NCBI RefSeq assembly: GCF_030272615.1
Contig: NC_081405.1
Coordinates: forward strand, 316,751,541 to 316,815,540
Direction of reading: 5' to 3'
Length of the DNA stretch: 64,000 nt
From: Cryptomeria japonica
Taxonomy: Eukaryota; Streptophyta; Pinopsida; Cupressales; Cupressaceae
Below are positions 46,930 through 58,730 of the stretch, piece after piece; the stretch's first letter is position 1, and each line of letters opens with the position of its first letter. The position numbers were made by a program, and so were the translations under genes. The notes beneath the pieces were generated by a model. That model was given only the letters and a program-made list of their open reading frames with translations. It was not told the DNA's origin and did no database searches.

Positions 46930-49900
46930 ATGGCACCCAAGATCCAAGATCCCATTATTGTCAAGAATGTAGAGAAGCCCTCACTGAAATACTCATTAAC
47001 TCCTAAATTCACCTCTAAACTAGATGACAAAACAACCTTTTCACTCATCCCGGATCGAGTTTTGTTAGTCGAAGATGTGAGATTCTTCACCAAATGTCAT
47101 GTTCAAGAACTCGGTCATGTTGAGATAAGAGACACCTATGATGAATTATGTACCGATGGTGTATTAAACAACAAGTAGGAACACATCAAAATCAAAGGAT
47201 TGATTGAAGCCCTAACCTATCCTTGTGTGTTCAAGCCCCAATGGGTCAAGTTTGTTTTGACCAGAGTTCATGATGATTTCATGTGGCTAGAAGAGCAACC
47301 ATTTAAAATCACCAAGGAAATCATTCATGTGATCATCGGTTACCCTATCTATGATCATGCATGAGCTCAAAAGATGATATCATAGAAGGAATTGATCAGT
47401 TTAACTGGAGTAGAATCTAATTACAAAGGACTAAAATTGAACAATGCCATTGACACATAACTTAAGTTTTCCATTAGAGTAATTGGTTATTGTTTCTTCC
47501 AATCAGCAAGGGAAAGCAGTGTACCTTGTGCAGCAGTTGACATAGCTTATAAAATTGTGAAAAAGGGAATGTAAATTGACTTATGTGAAGTGTTACTCAA
47601 AAACCTGTTTGAGAATCTGAACACAATAAGGAAGTCGAAGAAGAACAACTCGTCAAATACTCTAAAATTTGGTTCACTTCTTGTATGCATGTTTTTCTAC
47701 TTTGAAAAATGCTTTCCATCAGTCAGTAAAGTAGTTTGGGAGCTACACTGACCAATCACCCATTAGATTAATGACTTTATCAAGAAGCTAGGTGATAATT
47801 TCAATGACATAATGGATGATTATTTCAGTAAATTTTAGGAGAAGATGCACAACAGGTACCAAATTCCACCCCAGCTAGTGGAGAAATATAAAGATGATAT
47901 ATGCTTTGAGGTAGACACTGACTATTGTTATGTGAATGTTGTGGAACCAAGAACTCAATCTTTGCCACCTATGGGTTACGAGATTGACTTTGACATCACA
48001 CAACAGCAAATTGATGCATTTCTTACATTACCAAGGCATGCTACTGAGCTGAGGTATGGAAGCTATGAAGAAGTGAAGGGAAAAGTAAAAATGAGCATTG
48101 TAGTACCCAAAGGTACAAGGAAAGCAACAAAGATGATATAGGTTCTAATGGAGAAATTCAGAGAAGATTCTTCCTCCACACCTATCAAAGGCACTCTTGC
48201 CATCACCGAAGAGGAATCAGAAGCTCAAGAGGCAGCTATAACACTGAGCACCAAAATGCCTAAGGGTAAAGTGTTAAAAAGAAAGAAATAGGACACTTCA
48301 AAGGCCCTACCGATTCCTCCAACAAAGAGACCTAACACTAGAGCATCAGCTGCATCACCGAGTAAGAAACAAAAGAGTGTTACTACTCCAAAGGTAACCA
48401 AGACCTACAAGAAATCTACTCGGAGACTCATTTTGGCAAAAGAGTCTAGTGATACAGAATCTGAAGATGCAAACAAATTCTAGATTGTCAAGAGCAAGAA
48501 GGTAAATATACATAGTGTTGAAAACTTCTGTGCCAATCTGAAAGAATATGGCGGATTTGGTTCCTCTAGATATGTCAAGTATGAAACTAGAAATAATGAT
48601 GAGAAGAGACAAATTGAAGAAGCTGTCATCTGCACACTTCTAAAGTTCCGGTTAGCTCCATTGGAACTAGTAAAGTCACTTCCAAATGAACTTTACTTGC
48701 ATATTGATAACAGGTGGAAGTATGCAATGGACTCAGAGAAACAAATCAAAGAAAGAAGTCTAGTCCATCTATTTCCTAATATGTCTGTAGCAGAAATAAA
48801 GGAACATTTGACAACCTACAATTCAAAATTTCTTGTCAAACAAAGAGCCTTAAAACTAATGAATGGGCTATATATTGATGTAGAAAATGAGACAAAAGCA
48901 AAATGGCAAGAAATCTTCAAAATCAAAGATGTCAGTGAATAATCTATAGTTGAAATCATTGATGTCACTGAGCATGGTCTTGATGTTACCAAACAAGACC
49001 CAGCTAACACTATTCAAATAGATGAAGATGTCATGGATATAGAGGAACCAGAGCAGGAAATCATAGAAGGCACTACATATGCAAAACTTGTTTCTAGTGA
49101 ATCTATATTAGAACAAGTTTAGCCTTATCCACCGATCACTCAACCTATCTCTACTGAAGCTCCTCAGGATACAGCACAAGGCACCGAAGGTCACAAGTCT
49201 ACAATAGGAGAAGATACTACTCTAGAATAGACCTCTCAAGCACCTTCAAGCATCGAAAATGTAGTAGTTGAGACACCTAGTACCGAGACACCAAAAGACA
49301 CCACAGTGGGTACAGGAACCGACCAAATTGTTGCCTCTACTAAGCAACCTACTGAGGGTCAGCAAGCCTCTCAAGCTATTGTCTTGGTCCAACCAACCAA
49401 AGGTAAAGAGAAGAAGGTGAAAAAGCATAGTTTCAAAGTTGCTTTATCTAAACCAATAGTGTTTCCCAATGTGGATATATCAAAATTAAAGGGCCAAGCA
49501 TTCATTGATTTTGGTGAACTATGCAAAGCAAAGGCTAAACAAGAAAAACAAATGGCCATACAAAAGAAGAATAAAGTACTTCAGAAGGTGAAGACACTAC
49601 TATCTGATATGCTACCTACAGCTACAGTGTCAACCAATGCAGCCATCCACATTGAACTGGATGAACTCCTTAATCAAATAGAAACATCTAGAGTTGATGC
49701 ATCTTAGTATTTGAGAAAGCTAAAAGACAAGGAGCTTACTACAAAAATGATAGAAGATGTATAGAAAGCTCTAGCTATTGGAAAAGTCAAACTTGTCAAA
49801 TTCATTGCTAAGTTGTCCCCTCAACTCAAGCACATTCTTTATTTATTTCAGAAACTTTGTACATTTTCTATATTCATTAAAGACATTAAGAATAAAATAG

Positions 49901-50292
49901 ATGCAATTGAGAAAGAGATCACCAATCTCTCAAATAAGTTGACCCCAGAGCCCAATTCAGTTCAAAAATTTTATACCAAGCTTCAACAGCTCATGGCTCA
50001 ATAATTGGAACTTAGAAATGAAGAACATAAGATTAGGATGGATATAATGACACTCCAGACATTATTCCTTCCTCATCTTTCATCAGTTCAAGAATAGATT
50101 AACCGAGCCACACGCCTATCTACTACACAAGAGGGAAGCACTCTTGATGACTTAATATCACTATTGGCTAATATTCAAGCACAAAATTCTTTAATGGAAA
50201 GTGTAAAGGATGCACTCTCTGTCACTCTCATCGATGCTCGAAAAAAGTACAAATACATTTTTGACCAGTTACCACCCTCGGATGGAAATTAA
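46930..50292 (+). pseudogene. ORF2 of element E: ~1,120-codon protein of unknown function
   Basis: Starts MAPKIQDPIIVKN and stays in one frame for 3.36 kb to TAA at 50290, broken by about 18 nonsense codons and no evident frameshift. N-terminal third (47100-47930): a globular region with PQWVKFVLTRVHDDF, RVIGYCFFQSARESS, a MxIDLCEVLL block and LKFGSLLVC, reminiscent of the putative plant transposon/envelope-like domain in some plant LTR elements. Middle (48150-48500): basic, Ser/Pro/Lys-rich, like a nuclear-localisation tract. Then a folded block with ELYLHIDNRWKYAMDSEKQ (48661-48940), an acidic Thr/Pro/Gln linker (48960-49400), and coiled coil to the end (49440-50290). Element F has a diverged copy in the same order. 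No enzyme motif; function unknown. Confidence 0.75.
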
Positions 50293-50299
50293 GTTTTTG

Positions 50300-50645
50300 A
50301 TGTTTGTCAAAAAGGGGGAGTAATACTATATATTTGGGGAGTAATACAGTTTTGGTGATACAGTTTTGATATAGTATCCAGAGTATTGTATACAGGGGGA
50401 GTGTACCGAGCAGAGTATGCAGAGTATCCAAGGACAATAAGCAAAGCACACAAGCACAGAACCGAGCATGCAAAATTAGAGTTATGTACAGTATAATGAT
50501 AAGGGGAGTATATCTGAATATACTATTTCAATGACTATTGTATATACTATCAAGTATAGTCATTTTGCAAAGTATATAGATTTTTGAGTTATGACTTTGA
50601 AAGTAGTTTTTGTCAAACATCTCAACTAATGTCAAAAGGGGAGAT
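50300..50645 (+). other. 3' region of element E with reiterated purine tracts
   Basis: Purine tracts occur at about 50311-50320 (AAAAAGGGGGAG), 50336-50341, 50396-50401, 50502-50508 and 50636-50643 (AAAAGGGGAGA, adjoining the 3' LTR). Several continue as GGGGAGTA(A)TA. The last is the likely plus-strand primer. Confidence 0.75.
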
Positions 50646-51796
50646 TGTTACTACTTATCAAATTGCCATTAGTTTTTATATTCAAAGTCATACTATATAC
50701 TCTAGTCAGTTAACACTACCAAATCATGCAGTTGGTATACACAGAGAAGTTGATATGCATAGTCTAGTCGGTTATAGAGGAAAGCAGTCACATAACATAG
50801 TATACACCGAGCTATCTACTGAGTATCTTTTTATGCCTACCGAGTAGAAAAGATGACACATCGAGTTGATATACACCGAGTGAAATGTGTTACCAAATTC
50901 ATTGAACCTAGACATGCATATGAAAACGTGTTACAAGATTGAGGCACATCTAACCATTATTACATTGGAAATTGCACTAGAAGATTGTGTATGATTTCGA
51001 GATCAATGTAACCAATGAAATATTTTGTATAGTTATTCATTCGAGGAATCATGTTTGTAAGATCAAAGCAATGAATTGGATCACCATCTTAAGACATCTA
51101 TTTATACAGCATGAGTTAAGGGTGTATACATGAGTGTAAGAAGATTGTTACAGAGACATAGAGGTCACCGAGAAGGTTTTCAAAGAATAGTCGAAGAACA
51201 AAGTAAACATAAGGGTTTACCAAGTTACTATATGGGTTACTGAGGTATGCTATAAGAAAGGTAATCTATCCTGAGCACATAGAATCTACTATAACATTTC
51301 AGATATAAAGTTGCAGATATTTGTAATGATTTTATTATAATATTGTGAAGTTGTAAGAGAAACCTTTAACACGGTAAAAGACTCTAATCAAGTCTATAAA
51401 TTGTAAAGCCTCTAACTAGGTGCAACATTTAGATTAAGTGTTGTAAAATCCTTTAGCAGGGTAGATCTAACAGATCTTGTTACTCCTAATAGGGTAAGCT
51501 ATTTGAAATAGCTAATATGTAGCTCTAATTGAGCACTCTTTATTATTGCAGTAGTGAAGTTGTGGGTGCCATACCCACCGCAGTTTTTCTCTCTAACCAA
51601 GAGTTTCTACATAACCAAAATATATGTGTTATGGAGTAAATCATGTATGATTGTTATCTATTTGTTTTAGCTTTATTTTATGTTAGTGCACTATTCTATT
51701 CATGAATAATAGTAAAGTTATTATTCAAGAAAAGTTCTGGAGTACTGATTCACCCCTCCCCTCTCAGTACATTAGCTTTCCATATTGGGCCTAACA
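50646..51796 (+). repeat. 3' LTR of element E
   Basis: 1,151 bp, identical in length to the 5' LTR, with mostly C/T and G/A differences. It ends GGGCCTAACA. Confidence 0.95.
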
Positions 51797-52443
51797 AGTA
51801 GCACTTTGATCTCCAAGTTCATCAAGTTCAAAAGTAGTCAATTTCCCAAGTAGATTATCTCTGGTAACAAGGGTACTTGACATTGTTTGGAGTTCATTTA
51901 TTGCAGTAGCCTTCATCTTATAAGTCAAATGTAGAACTCTTAGAACCTTTGACACAATTTCATGCTCACTAAGTGGTCCTCCGCAACATTTGATTCCCAT
52001 AACAATCTCATTTACTCTATCCATGAAAGAACTTATCTTCTCATCTTCTTCCATCTTCAAAGTTTCATATCTTACCTAAAAACCTTCAAGTTTTGCAATC
52101 TTTAAGGCTTGGTCACCTTCATAAAGAGTTTCAAGATTTGCCCAGATTAGCTTTGCATTCTCTAACTCTATTACATTTAATAGATTTTCACCAGATAGGG
52201 CACTTAATAATGCTCTTTTTGCTTTAACATCATTTTCAACCCTCTTATGTTCATCAGTAGGTGCCAGTGTTTCAAAATTAGGATCATGAGGTATATACCA
52301 TTTCTCCACTATCTCCCAAACTTCAGTTCCAAGACATTCTAGATGAATCTTCATTTTCTTATTCCATATTTTATAGTTTGTACAATCAAATCTAGGACTC
52401 TCCTTCCAGTAGGGTTGAATGTAGAACTACATGAAGTTGCCAT
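51797..52443 (-). pseudogene. gag N-terminal part of element B
   Basis: Minus strand from ATG at 52443 (MATSCSS). An early frameshift precedes a 92-codon run with MKIHLECLGTEVWEIVE and LSGENLLNVIELENAKLIW. A second run (52060-51797) carries MKMEEDEKISSFMDRVNEIV, KATAINELQTM, RDNLLGKLTTFEL. It then passes in frame into 43818 once E is removed. UBN2/DUF4219-type copia gag. Confidence 0.88.
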
Positions 52444-52485
52444 CAGATCTCCTCAAGTGGTTAAGCTTCTGAAGAGAGGACCAAT

Positions 52486-52497
52486 CCTCCGATACCA
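52486..52497 (-). other. tRNA primer-binding site of element B
   Basis: Minus strand TGGTATCGGAGG, two changes from the initiator methionine tRNA site. Confidence 0.85.
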
Positions 52498-52499
52498 AT

Positions 52500-53734
52500 T
52501 GTTAAACAGATCTGATACGGAGAGTAAACTGAGAGGGGGGGGTGAATCAGTTTACTATCATAAATAAGAACTATTGCATATCAATAACCTTTAAACCAAA
52601 GCACAAAGAAACAAACACAATGAAGGCTATAAAATGAAAGCATAGTACACACAATACCAATATCTTTGAGTGGAAAACTTGGTAAAGGAAAAAACTACAG
52701 TGGGAAACCCTACCCACAATCAGATAATACTTCTACAGTAGTATGTGAAATAATTACAATGGGGATTGCACTTGCAATCAGGGCAACTGCCTAGAGCTCA
52801 CTGATAATCACAAAAGAGAAGTCTCAGTGACTTACAAAACATAAAACTACAATCCAAAAATAATGAACTATGAAATTAGTATCTCCTAATTCTTGATACA
52901 ATTTCGGTTAAGCACATATGCCTATCCTGCAATACCAAAAACCTTCTACCAAATGATATATCATTTGTTCACACATAAACCTTCCTCTGATAATGCAGAC
53001 ATAACCATTGATCCCACACCTCTTATCGATATCAAAATTACATGAATAAGTCATCTATAAATACAGATCATCAACCTTATGATAAGGTCAGCTAAACCCT
53101 AAACCCAAAAACTCATAATAAACAAACTTATATTACATAGTATCACGAGACCAATATTATGATTTACATTACATAGAATGGACCTAATTCAAATATCCAA
53201 ACAACTATATCTAACAAAAATTTTGATAAGACCAAAATCCAGCACGTTTCACCAACTCGTAGAAACCCTCAATGAAGTAACATAGAAAGTCTAATCGGAT
53301 CAAAATAGGACCACCATAAAAGCATGTCTACCAATGAAAAGTCACCAAACACTTAGAATATAATCAAGAAGAACCTTCAACATCAGAGAAATCAATTCCA
53401 TAAGCCAAACCAAAATCCTCTGATAAAAACATCAAATATCACTTACTAGTAAAGCTAACAGATACCAGGAAATACCAACCTTAAACATAAGTGATAGTTA
53501 CCAATGTACCAAAAAATGAACCAACAGAATATGAAAACCATATAACCATCCAGAATAAGTATCCAAAACCACATCCAAGTATCTCATCATACCAGATCAA
53601 AATCGAAACCAAAACCAAGATAAACACCAGGACAAATTGAGATAGGTCCAACCGGGATAGAAGGGTCATATCCAAATGGGATACAATGTTGACATCAATG
53701 ACAACACTTAACCAAATCCATCATATTTCCAACA
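52500..53734 (-). repeat. 5' LTR of element B
   Basis: 1,235 bp, TGTTAAACAGATC...TTTCCAACA. It pairs with 29931-31140 with many differences. TATAG follows at 53735. Confidence 0.92.
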
Positions 53735-54937
53735 TATAGAACAAACAAAAGGATTCAATCTATTAGACACTCTATAAATGGTGTGCAAATTGAAGAAAAC
53801 ATTGTATGGATTGAAGCAAGCTTCTAGAGCTTGGTATGCAAGGGTTGACCAGTATTTGTTGAGGTAGAGATTTCAAAAAGGTAATACTTATAGTAATATG
53901 TATTTTAAGGTTGAGGAAAATGATATATCAACTATAGTTGTTTATGTGGATGATGTAACCATTGGAGGAAATGTTGGTATATACAAGAAGTTTTCTGATG
54001 AGATGCAAGAAGTGTTCAAAATGTCTATCATTGGGGACATGAATTTATTTCTTAGTTTGTAAGTTAGTTAGAAGGATGATGGTAATTTATTTCACAATCT
54101 AAGCATGTTAAGGAAATGTTGAAGAAGTTTAGAATGAAAAATCATAAACCTGTATGTACTCCTATATGACTACTCATTGTAAGTCTAGTAAAGATGTTAA
54201 ATATCCAAATACTAATGGGAACGAATATAGAATTAGTGATTGGATGATTATTATATCTAAATACTACCAAGCTAGATATCATTCATGCCATTCGTCTTGT
54301 GGCTAGATTCTAGCAAGATCCCACAAAAACACATGTTGATGCTGATAAAACAATTATTAGATACTTAAATGGAATGGAAGACTATGGTCTATGGTATCTT
54401 AGAAGATCTAATTTCACTCTTATTGCCTATATCGATGCAAATTGGATTGGTTTTGTGGATGATTGGAAAAGTACAAGTGGGGGTGCATTTTTTCTTGGAA
54501 CATGGTTGGTTTCTTAGTCGAGTAAGAAATAGGATTTGGTATCTATATCTCCTACTAAAGCTGAATATATTTTTGTTGTTAGTTACTATAAATAGGTATT
54601 ATGGATGAAACAAACTCTAAAGGACACTTGAATATTGTTTGATGAACCCATTTCTATCTTTTGTGACAATACCAATACAATAAACATATCTAAGAATGTG
54701 GTATTACATTAAAAAATGAAACACATTTCAATCTAGTATCACTTCTTGAGAGATAAAGTATTGGAGAATGAGGCAAAGCTTGATTATGAACCTTCAAAAG
54801 AATATATTGTCGATATCTTTACTAAAGTGCTTGGTAAGGATATTTTTGAATAACTCTGGGAGAAATTGGGGATTATTTCCCATCCTTTTTCTAAACTAAA
54901 TGCATACACTGGTGTATCATTCAAGTCAGTAACATGA
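53735..54937 (+). pseudogene. pol 3' part of element C (RT, RNase H)
   Basis: Continues RT after element B: KKTLYGLKQASRAWYARVDQYL, catalytic VVYVDDVTIGG (about 53935-53968), then MSIIGDMNLFL. Frameshifts follow. RNase H at 54360-54850: LIAYIDANWIGFVDDWKSTSGGAFFLG, ISPTKAEYIFV, FCDNTNTINISKN and DIFTKVLGKD. At least ten stops, including several for conserved Trp and Gln, fit the oldest member of the nest. It ends with TGA near 54935. Confidence 0.88.
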
Positions 54938-55145
54938 ATATTATTATTTTGGATTAATTATTTGAGGCTATCTCTAAGGGGGGCATTAGTTGCTGTTGTG
55001 AGTTTTGAGGATTTGAATAGAAAGAGCTAACATTTTTTTGACTCAAACCCTTTTTCCTTGATGGAAAAGGAGGAGAGAATGAGAAGTTGGCAAAGAGAAT
55101 GAGAAGATGTGAGTCTTAAATTAATTTCCAAAGGGGGAGAATATT

Positions 55146-56257
55146 ATATTAAAAATCATTGATAATTTTTCTGGATAAAAGCACAATGTTGTGTCACACT
55201 TTTATAAAAGCGCCGACCAACGGAACTAAAACTATTTAACTTCGACCGCAGAAAAGTGACATTTCTAAATTGAATTTTGAAATGATGTAAACTAACCAAA
55301 TGTAGAAATATCAATGAAATTTATGTCTATTATTTTGAAAAAAATTTAGGAAAAACATTGATATTTTTCTTATAATTTCAAAGACAAATTTTTCATTGCT
55401 GAAAAATACTGAACATAGGGGGTTCTAGTCGGCGCCACAAAAGAAAATGAAAATGGACTTATTTTTTTCTGATTGTTTTTTTCCAAATAGAGAATATATA
55501 TATATGCAGTGTTAAATAAAAATAATTTAAATTTTCATGTATATTTTTCTCATTATAATATTTTGAAGTCCAACATAGATAAATTTGACTGTTTTTGGTC
55601 AGCCTCGCCTCTTGAATAGTAAATTTATCATTAACCAAAAACAAAAAATACCCTTTTCGAGAAGATTCTCTCATCTAATGAAAAATTCTTTTTTTCTTTT
55701 TTTCTAATTTTGAATCAACCTCTTTTTTTACTTTAAAAGGCTACTCGCAATGTTTAATTAATAAAAATTGGGATGGTTATTTTCAAACTTTATAAGTAAT
55801 CTATCAAGACATATTCCCACAAGAGAAGTTTAGTTGACATGAGGAAAAGTCAAGGATTCTTTTAAGAGAATGTTACTGACCAAAAATTAGGCTATGGACA
55901 TTGGTCCAAAGAGATAAAGGTGTAATCTGGCAATAGCAATTCACAAATAAGTTAAAAGTCTATTATCAAAGGGTTGGAATCCTAAAGGGAGATATAGGTA
56001 GAAGATGGAATTTATAGTCACTAGGTGACTAGGATAAGGAAGCCAAGACTAAGGGAATTGATAAAAGACATACTTAATAAAGGAGATATAAGATATATTG
56101 AGATATTAATATAAATAGTCTACCTTACTACTCTAATACTATGTGATATTTCTTTTCAATTAAGTAGTTAAATTAGATTTAAAATCCATGTAATTGATCA
56201 CCTCAATAGAAATGTATATGGGGTTTGAAAGCTTCAACTGGCATAAATCCTTTGGGA

Positions 56258-56299
<42 letters not shown>

Positions 56300-56983
56300 T
56301 TCCCCACCCTTCCCATCTCTCCACCACCTCTCTCCCCCTCTCTCTCTCTCAAAAACATATGTTTCATAACACTTAGGTAGATGCCAAAGTGATAACACTA
56401 AAGTTTGGAGACCAAAGGTGCATACGAATTAAGTTTCCTTAACCTATATGCAGTTTTTGCCCCTAAAGTGGTTCTTTCATCTTTGCTACCAACAAGCAAT
56501 GACTATAATGTCAAAAACCTATACATGGTTTTAAACGTAAAAAAATCATATGGATATTTTACACTATAGGCATTGTATTTTAGGGAACACAAACACATAT
56601 AGTTTAAGGGAAAGTAACTTGTATGAATTTTATATAGTTAAAGTCGTAATGTCCCTTGTGAGGAACCTCAAGGAACTAGATAAGCATACATACAACAATA
56701 GATAAATGAAATAATTCTTTTTAGGAAACATTTAATGACAAGTATTTATTAGGACTTACAACACATAAATTTCCAAGATATTCCTCAACTTCATATACAA
56801 TTCAAATTGCATGAAACATAAAATAATATTCATAAACATTCATGCATATTACATTTCAACTATCTTAATGAATTGCATATGATTAACCTATCTAAACCAT
56901 GTTAAGGTAATCATTAACTAAAATATAACATAACTAATAAACACATAACAGTTTGTTAGTATCAAAAAAGATAGAGCTGTGAA
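55146..56983. other. Non-coding DNA between element C and the LINE
   Basis: No 3' LTR for C and no gene found. Two short GC words (GCGCCGACC near 55211, CGGCGCC near 55430) stand out from AT-rich surroundings. Confidence 0.5.
56264..56296 (+). repeat. (CT)n microsatellite
   Basis: 33 bp of uninterrupted CT repeats, followed by a CT-rich stretch to about 56350 with a second short CT run at 56337-56350. Confidence 0.95.
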
Positions 56984-58730
56984 AATGGGGGAAGGAAGTG
57001 GCAATAGGGGAATTCAAAATTCAAACTCTCCACAAGATGGGAACCCTGGTTCCAATGATGGGAGTGGCCAGATCATATCTGGTCCCATATGGGAGAAGGA
57101 TAAGCCTTCGGACTCTCTGGAAGCTGCTGCTATTTAGCAGACTGGTGATACCTTGCCAGAAAAGACTGAGGGTCCCTATGGGGCCTTGGGGGAAGGGAAC
57201 TATGGGGGGCCCATTCCATGTGATGGCTCCGGGGTGAGAGGAATAGAATCTAAAAAATGGTCTTCTCTATTTGGAACTAGACCAACTGGCAAATCCTCAC
57301 TCCCTCCTATCAATAATTTATTTGATCCTTCTGAAGGTAAGTTTGCTATCTCTATTCCTGATCCAGTTTTGGATCACAACATTAATAGTATGTCAAACTC
57401 TTTGGTAGGAAAATTCATGGGGCCGCATCCTAATATTGCAATTGTTAGGACCTATTTCAAATGAAAATGGTCCCTTAAGGGTAATGTTGAAATTTCAGCC
57501 CTTCCCAAAGGCCTTTTGTCCTTTTCTTTTTCGTGCAAAGAAGATAAACTCTTGATTCTTTGTGAAAGTCCCTGGATGGTTGGAAAGATAGCCTTCATTC
57601 TCCATAAATGTCAACTGAATCTGAATATGAAAGACTCTCTTCTATCACAAGTTCCTGTCCGGGTTAAGTTGCCAGGCCTGCCTCTAGAATATTGGCCTGA
57701 AAGTATCTTCTCTGGAATTGCAAACTATTTTGGTGAACTACTTTCTATAGACCCAGTTACAGCCTCTAAAAGGAGACTCACTCATGCTAGGTTTTCCATA
57801 GGGGTAGTCCATGATGCAGATATGCCAGATCAGATAGATCTAGTTTCAAAGATGGGAACATGGAAGAAACATATTGAATATGAATCTATTCCCTTTGCCT
57901 ACTTTCATTGTAAAAAAGTGGGGCACTGGGCAAAGTCATGTCCCACCAAAACTAAGGCAGAATCTAGGCAACCTAAGCCCCCCTCTGAGAACCAAAGGGC
58001 CCCAAATAAAAAGGTTTGGCAAGTGAAAAGCTTAGATAGAAAAGATGAAATCCCCAATCACCCCTTGGGGGAGAAGATGGAAGTGACCTCTATCTCTAGG
58101 CCTTTTATGCAGGAAGCTCAGAGAAATGATCCAGACAAAGTCAACCTCCCGATCACTTCTCAAGAAGGGGAGTAGAAAGACCAGACTAACCACCCTAACA
58201 ATATTTCAGAAGTGGTGGCTGACACCTGTGAAGGAAATGAGCTGCAAGAGGAAAATTATCAACTAGAGGAAAGGGAAATCACTATTTCCCAAGAAGAAAA
58301 TACTAATTCCTCTTCGCTCATTCTTAGCTTCGAAATCCAAGAAGCTCAAAAATGTGTAATTTTGGGCCTAAACCTCTCGGATTCAGTCTGGAGCTCAAAA
58401 TCAGCCAACAATGATCTTAATGACTCAAATGCTTCTAGATCTCCTAAATGGGGAAATGAAGAAGAAATATCTAAAATATTAACCAACCCGGTAGCAAATC
58501 TAGAGATAGATGCCAAATGGAAAATACCAAAGTAAAGGAGTAAGAAAGGATCAACTCCATCGACTTCTCTCATAACAAAATCCAACAGAATTGCTCAAGT
58601 GGATGTCAAGTATACCTCCTCCCCAGGCCGTCCCTCTAACCACACAGTCAGAATTAAGGAGGCCAGCAAGAACATTGTAGATGGAACCTAGAAGACTCTT
58701 AAGGAGTTAGGAATTGGTAAGTACCTATGA
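56984..58730 (+). pseudogene. LINE ORF1: DUF4283-like nucleic-acid-binding protein, broken
   Basis: ATG at 56984 starts MGEGSG, but one extra G near 56999-57001 shifts the frame; the rest is one frame to TGA 58728-58730, with about five nonsense codons (57136, 57462, 58173, 58533, 58689). The DUF4283-like region spans ~57470-57830 (ESPWMVGKIAFIL, VPVRVKLPGLPLEYW). A zinc knuckle FHCKKVGHWAKSC (57905) has its first Cys replaced. A polar, acidic C-terminal tail follows. It would coat the LINE RNA. The stop overlaps the ORF2 start as ATGA. Confidence 0.82.

Larger units (their letters stand above)
43819..51796 (+). mobile_element. Element E: two-ORF LTR retrotransposon lacking pol
   Basis: Plus-strand, inserted in gag of B. 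Both LTRs are 1,151 bp (43819-44969 and 50646-51796), with TG...CA ends. A primer site and terminal purine tract are present. The flanks ACTAG and AGTAG match at 4 of 5 positions, and B's gag reads in frame across (…DQSAT / SKTETAFKAS…). The 5.7-kb interior holds ORF1 (zinc-knuckle, gag-like) and ORF2 (unknown), but no protease, integrase, RT or RNase H in any frame. Mobilisation would need enzymes in trans; copia enzymes are the natural candidates because the LTR ends and primer site are copia-like. LTR divergence is about 7 percent by eye, mostly transitions. Confidence 0.93.
29931..53734 (-). mobile_element. Element B: Ty1/copia retrotransposon inserted in C, hosting D and E
   Basis: Minus-strand copia with 3' LTR 29931-31140 and 5' LTR 52500-53734. 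TATAG flanks both ends exactly (29926-29930 and 53735-53739), and the host RT gene continues across, so both LTRs belong to one insertion. Own sequence: RNase H-RT-integrase tail 31408-33350, integrase-protease-gag C part 42060-43818, gag N part 51797-52443. E interrupts gag; insert X carrying D interrupts integrase. Its LTRs differ by well over 10 percent in the stretch compared by eye, so it is older than D and E. Confidence 0.92.
26797..55145 (+). mobile_element. Element C: oldest Ty1/copia of the nest, split by B
   Basis: Plus-strand element: 5' LTR 26797-27923, primer site 27926-27937, gag-pol to 29930, interrupted by element B (29931-53734) inside RT, resuming at 53735 and ending at a purine tract near 55128-55139. 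The RT sequence runs across the interruption (QMDVNYAFLNGEL on the left; KTLYGLKQASRAWYAR on the right), and TATAG is duplicated. Protease and most of integrase are deleted, and no 3' LTR follows the purine tract. Confidence 0.85.

Noticed and set aside
56194-56376. ORF across the CT repeat
   Set aside because: Ser/Leu repeat translation of a microsatellite.
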